The translations under genes were made by a program, and so were the position numbers. From Diphasiastrum complanatum (Eukaryota > Streptophyta > Lycopodiopsida > Lycopodiales > Lycopodiaceae), in NCBI GenBank assembly GCA_029204225.1, contig CM055101.1, positions 5,709,246 through 5,773,245 of the forward strand: DNA of 64,000 nt. The letters run 5' to 3'. Of the stretch, positions 44,401 to 54,400 are shown one piece after another; position 1 is the stretch's first letter, and every line of letters begins with the position of its first letter. The notes below the pieces were generated by a model. That model did not search any database. It was not told where the DNA came from and saw only the letters and a program-made list of their open reading frames with translations.

Positions 44401-47400
44401 TTATGTACAGTTTTGAACCTATATCACTCATTTGGGTAGAGACTTGTATGATCAGATTTCAGAAGGTAGCGGATTTCCTACATGATATGCAGGAAATGCT
44501 ATGGATTGCTCGTGAAAATGTCCAGTGTGCCCAATATAGGGACCGACATTAAGCAAATCTAAAAAGGTCACCACGAGACTCTCAGGTGGGGGAATCGGTA
44601 TTATTAAGAATTTCGATGGATTCTAGTGTAATGCGTACCGCCAAGCATTACAAATTGTCCCTTAGATACAAGAGGACCGTATTAGATCTTGAAAAAGGTC
44701 CCTTAGCTTACCAGTTGGACCTCCCGGAAGGAACTCAAGTGCAACCGGTTTTTCACGTAGGCCGACTCAAGAAGAGTCTACGTGAAGGTGAGCATCTTGG
44801 TTCTGGAGACCAATTGGACCTGTTGGATGAATCATCGGTTATGTCTCGACTTGAGCCCGGAATGATCTTGGATTCAAGAACTAAACGATTGAGAAATCGT
44901 ATAGTTACCGAGCATCTGATTCGATGGAAGAGACGTACGGACGATGATGATTCCTGGGAGTAGCAAGGGAGCCTAAGGAGGAACTTCCCTAGCTTTTAAG
45001 TTCTGAGGACAGAAGTTGAATAAGGGGGGAAGAATGTCATGCCCACGACTGGTCTCGGGTAGCGTGTCCATGCTAGAGATCAGTAGACCAACAACCCGTA
45101 AGTTAATTGTGACTATAAGGGAATTGGGGCCCTTATGAGTATAAGGTCATAATTAACGGTTGTAGGCCTAAACTCATGATGGTGGATTTGTATGGGTCTA
45201 TCACTGAGTCATTGGGGAACTGGATGACGTGGCCCAGATAGGCTGCAGAGGTGTCCAGTGAGGTGTCACAGTGCGCTACTAGTGGTGCATGGGCCTTGGA
45301 GGGTATAAGTATACCTATTGGGCTCTCACTAGGGTATCCTCAACTGTGAGACTGGTAGCCGTATGCTGCTGGTGTGATGCCTCATTCCTCTTTGTGATTG
45401 ATCCATAGCTTGGGGGCTAGATCCGATCGATCTAGGTTTGGTTGAGTTGGTTTGTCCACCATCCGTTTCCCTTGTGTTGCTTGTGATTGGCATGCTTAAA
45501 ATAGGATTCTTGGTTTAGGACTTTATATTAAGTGTGTTTTGGCACTTCAAATGCCAAGACTCTTGGTTTTTACTTGTAACTCCCATGACCTTTGGTGTTT
45601 GGCTCTTGGATGGCCCTTATTGGGGTTTTTGGCTTTTCATCTCTCTCATTGTTGTATGTATAAATAAGAGAGGCCTTCCCTCTATCTAGAAGTGAGAGAA
45701 GCTGTGAGATTTTGAGGGAAAGAGCATAGTCTCTATGACATTCATCTATTCTATGAGAGAGAAGTCTCCTTTTCATTCTATTCTACTTCTTATATATGTT
45801 TGTGTGAATTGTGGCTGTTCAACTTTTGTTTAATGCACAATTTTATCATGGTATCAGAGCGGGTGCTTAGGTGCATGGATTGTCTAATCATTTGCATCTA
45901 CTTTCCTGAAATTTATTGCATATGGAAGTGTTAGATAGCAGGGACGTTTTTTCATAGAGAACGGATTGGAAATCAGGTTGCTTTGTAGATCTTGGGAGTG
46001 TTTTCATCAAAATTTTGGAGCTTATCCTTTTAGGACAGCTATTCATTTTTTGTTTGCTTGTGCAAGATGGATAAACCTTGTAGGTTATGCAAACTTTGGA
46101 GCTAATTTCCAGCCTGATTTGTCAGGCTGTTTGGGAGTCGTTTTTCAGCCAGCTTTGACGCTGTCTTACAAACTGGTTATGTGCTGATTTCCAGCCAGCT
46201 TTGGCGCTGATTTTCAGCCAGCTTTGATGCTGTTTTACAGTCTGTTTATGTGCTGATTTCCAGCCAGCTTTGGTGCTGATTTACAGCCAGCTTTGACGCT
46301 GTTTTACAGTGTGATTATGCGTTGATTTCCAGCCAGCTTTGTGTGCTGATTTCCAGCTAGCTTTGACACTGTTATACAGCCTGATTGTGCGCTGATTTTC
46401 AGCCAGTTTGGATGCTGATTCTATATCATGGGAGACAAGAGCAGTGGAACACAATTTCTCTCTGAAAGTGAGAAGTTAAATGGAACAAATTATCAGATTT
46501 GGAAAATTAAAGTCCAAACTATTCTGGAGAGACTTATGGGATGTGATTGACCGGAAAGCATTGAGTGTTTTGAAGTTGTGTGTAGTAGATGCACTATTGC
46601 TGATGGTCCATGGTACAAAGACAACATCAGAGGCATGGGTGGCATTGCAGAACATGTTTGGTAAGCCTTCACATAACCATGTTTTTATGCTTCAGCAAAA
46701 GCTCCTGACTTCTAAGTTGAGTAGTTCTGAAATAGTTGTCCATCTCACACGTTTAATTCCTTGAAGAACGAACTCAAGGAAGCTGGAAAAAACATATTGG
46801 ATGAAGATTTCATACCTATATTGTTGAATGGTCTTCCTGAGTCTTTCCGAGGAGTTAGAACAACTGTTATGTCAATGAGCTCAACGATCACCTATAGGTT
46901 CTTGCAGATTTTTTGCTACAAGAGGAGTCTTTACAGGAAAGTTATGGTAAGACACGGGGGCCTAATGAGGCATTGGTAACCTCTGATTCTAAAACCTTAA
47001 CTCCAAGTAAGGAAAAGAGATTGTGCAATTTCTGTGGAAGGCAGGTCACCTAGAAAAAGTATGTCGGAAGAAAAAAAAGCAACAATCTGAAACGAATATA
47101 ACTTCTTCTTCTAGTCCTAAATCTAGTAAGATCTGTTTTTATTGTACAACAGGAGGTCATACAGAAGATGAATGTAGAGTAAAAATCTCTGCCAGTGCAT
47201 TAAAGGCACAAGCCTTAAAGCAAAAAGATGTGGCAAACCCTGATGAGTTAACTTCTGAGTTTAATGGTTTATCACTAGTAACCAAGGAAGAAGAATCAGA
47301 TTTTTGGATAATAGATAGTGGAGCCACTTCATACACATGTTATCATGAAGATTGGTTCACTACCCTTACAAGAAGTAGTGCTGAAAGCCGGGTTGTACTA

Positions 47401-50400
47401 GGGGATGCTAGTACTCAACAAGTCTTGGGTAAGGGGAACATTAATCTCAAATGTTTTGATTTTGGTAAAAATTGCATAATCAAGGATGCTCTCTTCATCT
47501 TTAATCTCACGAAGAATCTATTAAGTGTAGGGAAGTGTACAGATGCAGGCTACAAAGTTGAATTCTACAGTGACTATTGTGTAATCCTAACTTTTTCCGG
47601 AACAATGGTTGCGAAAGGAATTCAAGGATTAGATAAACTTTACAGACTTAAATTCATAAAGAATGAAAGTGCATTTGTTCATGGGTACTCACAGGATGTT
47701 CATAATTCTTTCTGGCATCAACGTTATGGACACTTAAATGGTGATGCGCTTAAATTTTTTGTCCAACAAAAACATAGTCACTAGTATTCCAAAGATAACA
47801 GAACTGAAGGGCATCTGTGAAGGGTGTGTTTTTGGAAAGCACCATAAAATGGCACATTTAGAAAGATCAAATAGGGCAGAATCTCCATTGGTACTGGTGC
47901 ACATGGACCTTTGGGAACCTGCTCAAACTGAATCAATTGGAAAAAACCTTTATTATTTGGTGCTTATGGATGATTTCTCCCGTTTCTCTTGGATCTATTT
48001 CTTAAAGCACAAATCTGAAGCATTCTGAAAATTCAGGGAATTCAAAGCTTATGTAGAGAATTAAATAAATGGGAAGATATAGTCAATCAGATCAAACAGG
48101 GGTGGTGAGTTTATCTCTACAGAACTTATAAATTTTTGTAAAATTCATGGAAGTGTTCAGCTGCTGACTCCCTCCTACTCACATCAGTCTAATGGTGTTA
48201 TAGAGAGGAAAAACAGAATGATTGTAGAGTGTACCTTATCTATGATAAAAGCCAAACAACTACCAAATCATTTTTGGGCACATGCTGCAAGTACTGCTGT
48301 GTATCGTCAGAATATTTTCCCTCATAAGTCCCTGGATGGCACATATTCCTCTTGAAACCCGGAGGAAATTGGACAACAGATCTATCAAGTGTCAATTTTT
48401 GGGGTATGACATGAAACCTGGGCACTATGTTTTGTACAATTTGATTTCAAAGAAGGTCTTTTGTAGCAGAGATGTAATATTTGATGAGCTAACTAGGGCA
48501 TTGACCTCCCTCAAGAGGCTGTTGGTAAACCCATTCCTAATGATCACATAGATCAGGCAAGTAAAATGGGAGAGGTTGTTCTGTCATTAGAACTTCATAA
48601 TCCTCTCCTAAGTTTGGATGAAACCCCTGTTCAGGAGGAGAATCAAATGAAGGTGCAAACCAATGATCAATTGGAGGAGGCAACACCTCGACAACTGGAG
48701 ACGTCTGCTAATGTGGAGGCTGCACCAGAACTGATGGAAGAAGTACCCTTCGAAGGAGAAGTTCCATCAGTGGATGTTCCATCTACTTCGACTTCAAGTA
48801 AAGTATTTAAAAAGCTACCCAGATGATATTTGAAGACTATTGAAGGTAGTGTTACAACTGTGACAGACGAAAGGAACTTAAGGAGTAGAGGTAAGCAACC
48901 TCAAGTGAACCTTCATTGATGACCAAGGTCTTTAATGAGGTAGCACCAAAAACATTCAAGTCAGCATCAAAAGATCCTAGATGGATTGATGCAATGACGG
49001 AAGTATATAACTCCACTATGAAGAATGAAACCTACAAGCTTGTGAAGTCTTCAAATTCAATAAGACCAATCGGAGTTAAGTGGATCTACACTATCAAGTA
49101 CAACTCATTGGTAGAAGTAGAAAAGTATAAGGCAAGATTGGTGGCGAAAGGATATGTTCAGCTTAAAGGAATAGACTATGACGACACCTTTGCACCGGTG
49201 GCCAGAATGTACACAGTCAGGGTGGTTATTGCTTTATCTACCTAGAGCAACCCTGAGGGTTTTGTTACAGAAGGAAAGGAGGATCATGTTTGTCGCCTTC
49301 ATCGGGCTTTGTATGATCTTAAGCAGGCACCTAGAGCATAGTAATTTGACACGTGCCCTGGATGAACCAGAAGTTCATGCTACGTTGTAGAGGAGTCTCG
49401 TTGGAAGTTTTATTTATGCAACAATTACGAGACCTGATCTATCACACATCATGGGAGTAGTCAGTCAATTTATTCAAGATCCAGGGAGAGTCATTGGAAG
49501 GCTGCTAAAAGGATGTTGCGATACCTAAAGGGCACTTACAACTTTGGGCTCAAATATAATGACGTGAAGGAACCAATTCTAAAAGGATGTTGTGATGCTG
49601 ATTGGGCTTCAGATACAGAAACTCGGAAGTCCATCTCGGGCTATGCATTTTGCCTGGGTTCTGCTATGGTCTCATGGAGCAGTAAGAAACAGCCAACGGT
49701 GGCATTGTCCTCTACTGAAGCTGAATATTGGGCAGCTCAAATAGCAACCAGGGAAGCTGTTTGGTTACGAAAGCTTCTTCAAGAGGTTGATGATCAACAA
49801 TCCGAAGCAATGGTTATAATGTGTGACAATGAAAGCTGCCTCAAGATTCCAAAGAATTCGGTTTTTCATGCCCGAACCAAACACATTGAGATTCACTATC
49901 CTTTTGTTCGAGAGAAAGTTTTATCAGGTGAAGTGGAGCTAATACAATATTCCACAGAAAATCAAGTTGCTGACATCTTCACTAAAGTATTGCCAGAGGC
50001 GCAGTTCCAGAAGTTGCGCACCTTGTTGGGGGTCAAATGCAATCAACTTGTCATTAAGAGAGAGTGTTAGAAGTCAGTATGTGGAGATTCCTTTGTTGAT
50101 GCTCTGACTGCGAAGTCGAGGTACCAGAAGGTACACCCTAAACGGCTGTTAGGGGTCATCAAAGGTTTCTCCCAGGGCAAAAAGTCTCATGAAGCAATAT
50201 GGCACATACATTGAGCCTTCTCTAAGCTTGGTGGACATGACTTCTTATTTTAATGTCAAGTTATTGTGGGGTTTTGGCCTTTTAAAGTTGGGTTTAAGGA
50301 CCAAGGGACAAAAACTTAAATTTTGGTCCATATTTACAAGTTTGGAGGGCCCAAGGAGTTGGGGGGGCTATGACTAAAGGACCTTTTTCAAGAAGGCTGT

Positions 50401-51327
50401 CCCCATTTTTCAGCGCCCAACTAAAGGAGTCCTTTAAGTGTGTTTTGGCACTTCAAATGCCAAGACTCTTGGTTTTACTTGTAACTCCCATGACCTTTGG
50501 TGTTTCGCTCTTGGGTGGCCCGTATTGGGGTTTTTGGCTTTTCATCTCTCTCATTGTTGTATGTATAAATAAGAGAGGCCTTCCCTCTATCCAGAAGTGA
50601 GAGAAAGCTGTGAGATCTTGAGGGAAAGAGCATAGTCTCTATGACATTCATCTATTCTATGAGAGAGAAGTCTCCTTTTCATTCTATTCTACTTCTTATA
50701 TACGTTTGTGTGAATTGTGGATGTTCAACTTTTGTTTAATGCACAATTCTATCAATATTGTGGACCATTTCCGATTATAAAGAAAATTGGATCTTTAGCT
50801 TATGAACTTAATCTTCAGGATAAATCTACTGCTCATCCAATGTTACATGTTACAGTAAGCTAAAATCAAGTTTACATGAATGTGATACAATTGGATCTGA
50901 TGAAGATCTCATCCATTTGGAAGATTTATCACTTAGTATCTTTGGAACTAAACAAAGTACTGAGAACTAGAGATAAATAATTGAGAAATTGTTCTATCTA
51001 TGAGTCATAGTTGCCCAAAAACGCATTTATGGGCAAAACGTTCCCAGAAATGTGTTTCTCAGAAACATGATTTTGGGAGCGAATCGTTCAAAAAAAACTT
51101 TATATATATCATAGTGCCCTGTGGTACCGCTGTTATGGTACCGTCGGCACCATAACAGTGGTACCGCCAGTATGGTACCGCCTTGGGATCCGCGGTACCA
51201 GGGCGGTACCATAATAAAAATGAAAAAATTAAAAAAAATTTCTGTGTTTTTTTCGCAAATTTTTTTTTTTTCTTTTTTGTGGGTACCGCGGTACCGGGAT
51301 CCGCGGTACCCGGTACCGCGGGACCTA

Positions 51328-51407
<80 letters not shown>

Positions 51408-54400
51408 TAGTACCTCATGGTACCGCTGGTATGGTACTGCCGGTACCATATCAGTGGTACCGCCCGGGGATCCGCGGTACCAGGGCGGTACCATTTTTAA
51501 TATTTTTTTTTAATTTTTTAATATATTTAATAATTTTTTTTGTCTATTACTTACCAAAAAAGGACAAAAAAATGGAAAAAAAAAGGAGTACTGGGTGTAA
51601 AAAAAAAGGGTACAGTACATGGTGCAGGGGACTGGTGCAGTGGCACATGGTCACTGTGGGTGAGCAGACCATGGGGCCAATGGGAGACCAACACAGGGGG
51701 GGAGCATCACATGGGGGCAGGTACAGAGGCACATGGGCTGTGGGTGAGCAGACCATGGGGCCAATGGGAGACCAACACATGGGGGGAGCATCACATGGGG
51801 CAGGTACAGAGGCACATGGATGGATGATGGGGATCCACATGGCCGATCAGGCTGTGGGGATAAATAGGCACTCACAATGCCATTGTGGTTGGCATTTTCA
51901 GAGGCTGTGAGAGAGCTAGTGATAGACAGTGAGAGAGCAAGCGAGAGCCGGTGACAGGCTGTGAGAGGCTGTTTGAGAGCCAGGGTGCTGTGAGAGGGTG
52001 TTCAAGGACCAGGGTGCTATGAGGAGAAGGTTGATCGAGATGGCAGAGCGCATACCACCGAAGCCCGAGGGCGAATCCAGGAGGAAGTTTGAGGAAGATA
52101 TCCGAAGGCACAACGAGAGACATCGGAAGCAAGAGGCAGATATCCGAGAGATGCTGCGACAGACTCGACAGAGAAATCCGGAACCGGAGCCACCCGCCCC
52201 CACTGTGGATCATGTCCCCGCTGTCGAGCTGGATCTGGATGAGCAGATCAGAATGAATTTCACACGACGGCAGCTCATCATGGTCAGGGAAAGGGCGGCC
52301 AGACGTCGGGCTAACCAGGAGGCAGCTCAGGCTAACCGGGAGGCAGAGCAAGAGCGACAAAACAATGCACCAGACGAGGGCGAGGAGTCGGTGGAGGATC
52401 ACTGAGGGATGTTTAGAATAGATAAGGTCCAGTCGTATGTGGCGGACTGTTGCTATGTAGTTTTCGGCAGTTTATGGTGCAGCAAATAACTAGATGGCTG
52501 CTTAAAAAAATGACAGTATATGTGATGTTATCTTGATACAACGGTTGAATATATACATAGTTGTTTTTTGTGCAACGCGAGCCTGGTCATGTGAGATGCA
52601 ATGTCTGTAATTTTTTTAAATACAGATGTATTACCTGTGTTTATAAAATGTCGTTTGGGGTGTAGGGGTGATTGCTGTGCTCATGATGTAGGTGCATATA
52701 TGTGAAGCTAGCATTCACTTCAAACGAAATCAAATGAAAATAGGATTCACACACGCACATAGAATTCGACATAAAATAAAGCATCACATGTACAGATCGA
52801 CATACGCACAATGTGCAGCAAACAATGTAGGCCAAACACTGTATATAATGTGAAAAATCATCAGGACCGTCTGCTAGAGACAAACTACTGAAACTAAAAC
52901 AATAGAGCCACAATCAATGCTCTGGCTCTGACTCAGACGAATGCTTTGGAGACAACTCAGGGCCCCGAGCTGACTCTCGCAGCCGATATCTCTGCCTGTC
53001 TGGAACTGGCATGGGCTGTGTATCCGAGGGGGAAGACTCGTCATCCTCATCCTCCCAATCAGCCTCCGCATCAGCCCCCAAGCAGGCTAAACCAACAACA
53101 CCTGCTCCAACTGGCTGTGATACTGCACCTCTACCTGTACCTGGAGCCCTGCGTGGTCGTCCTCTCCTCCTTGGCAGTTTCTGTGCCTTGCCTTTCTTGT
53201 TCGGTGCACCCTTGGGCCTTCCTGGTCTCTTGCGGACAAGAGGAGCTGTCAATGCCTCGTCACCCCCATGCAAATCACCTGGCTGGCTAGGCTGGGCCCA
53301 AGCTGAGGCCGGCTGGGATAGGGAAGCAAAAGAAGGAACTCCCTGTGCAACTGAGCGAGGAGGATGAGCTCGTGGAGTGTGTGCTCGTGGGGTTGTTGTA
53401 GGTGGAGGAACTGGAGGCGAGTACAGTGGCGATATGTACCGAAAGGGGCGCTGTGGTGGCCGGTACTGGTAGATCCTGGGTGCTGCCAAAGGAGGAGGAT
53501 GTGACGTGGGTGCTGCCACCGGAGGAGCCACTGTGGATGTGGGCGCTGCAAGAGAAAACCTGGGCACAGATGGTGGCCTGCCATGGAGACCTGGTGCTGT
53601 AGAAGTGGACGGCGATGGAGGGGCTGCAGGCCTAAATGGCATCGGTGGTACTGGAGGAGCTGTGCGACACACATACACCCTCTGAGGAGCTGGAGGAACT
53701 GTAGGCACCTCATGCGGCTGCTCTGGCTGGGACTCTGTGTATGGCATGCTGGCAAGAGATGATGGGGGCGCCCTGACACTCGGCATCTGCTGGGCCTCTG
53801 AATCCAATATGGCAACCAAGTCGGCCAGCTGGGCATCCGAATACAAATGCTCTGGGCTCTGGGACTCATCCTGTGCACCAGCCTCTAAATCATCCTGTGC
53901 ACCAACCTCTGAATCATCCTGTGCACCAACCCCTGAATCAACCCAAGCCTCATCCCGTGCCTCATCATGTGCACCTTGTAGACCCTGCATGGCCTCCCAA
54001 TCTGTGCAATGAAAGTCATCAGGTGCCTCCTCTGGTGTGCTGTCGTAGTAACGGCCATGACTCTGTGCTGCACGCATCCAAACATCTGCGGGACTGGCAT
54101 CTAAACCACTCTGCCCTCTATCAAGAGCCTCCTCCATCATGTCGACATAGGTAGGTATGCCACTGGCCCCCCCTGTGTGCCCTGCCTGTCTGCCGGTATA
54201 ACCTGTGCCATGTGTCCCACCTCTGCTACGTGATGCACCTGTGACCCCTGCCCGTGGCGTGTGCCCTGCACCTGTATAATCTGCCTCATCCCTCTCTGGT
54301 CTGGCAAACACAACCCGAATGGGTGTACCTGTTCGGATTTGCTGCCCCCCCACATGCTGCACTCTCATTGACCACCAGGTCTGCTCTCCCATAGTGCCCC

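Larger units (their letters stand above)
43288..45527 (+). mobile_element. Gypsy element inserted in the copia 5' LTR
   Basis: Flanked by TTAAG (43283-43287, 45528-45532). Both ends begin TGTCATGCCCACGACTGG. The left LTR is truncated after about 80 bp; the right LTR (45035-45527) follows a TAAGGGGGGAAGAA purine tract. Only the integrase end of pol survives inside, so most of gag-pol has been deleted. Confidence 0.85.
42909..50754 (+). mobile_element. Ty1/copia element nested in a gypsy fragment
   Basis: Flanked by the 5-bp duplication ATATT (42904-42908, 50755-50759). The 5' LTR (42909-43287 plus 45533-45848) is itself split by a gypsy insertion. The primer site TGGTATCAGAGC is at 45849-45860, and the 3' LTR at 50065-50754 follows a purine tract AAGAGAGAG. 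Coding blocks gag to RNase H are present, with shifts and a large RT deletion. Visible LTR differences mark it as older than the copia at 28286. Confidence 0.92.

Noticed and set aside
46095-46425. CRISPR-like array
   Set aside because: Spacers are not unique, the DNA is eukaryotic, and the array is a leader minisatellite of a retrotransposon.
51059-51418. Long frame of Ile-Tyr repeats
   Set aside because: It is a translation of the (TA)n microsatellite and the GGTACC blocks on either strand, with no domain and no sense of a gene.
51540-51910. Frames of 95-159 codons over the 84-bp repeats
   Set aside because: Open in several frames on both strands because of GC-rich tandem repeats; they lie upstream of the TATA-like box and overlap each other.
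53249-53878. 209-codon minus-strand frame inside ORF2
   Set aside because: It is an overlapping frame of ORF2 with low-complexity His/Leu/Pro content. ORF2 is longer and has AT-hooks and ordered segments.
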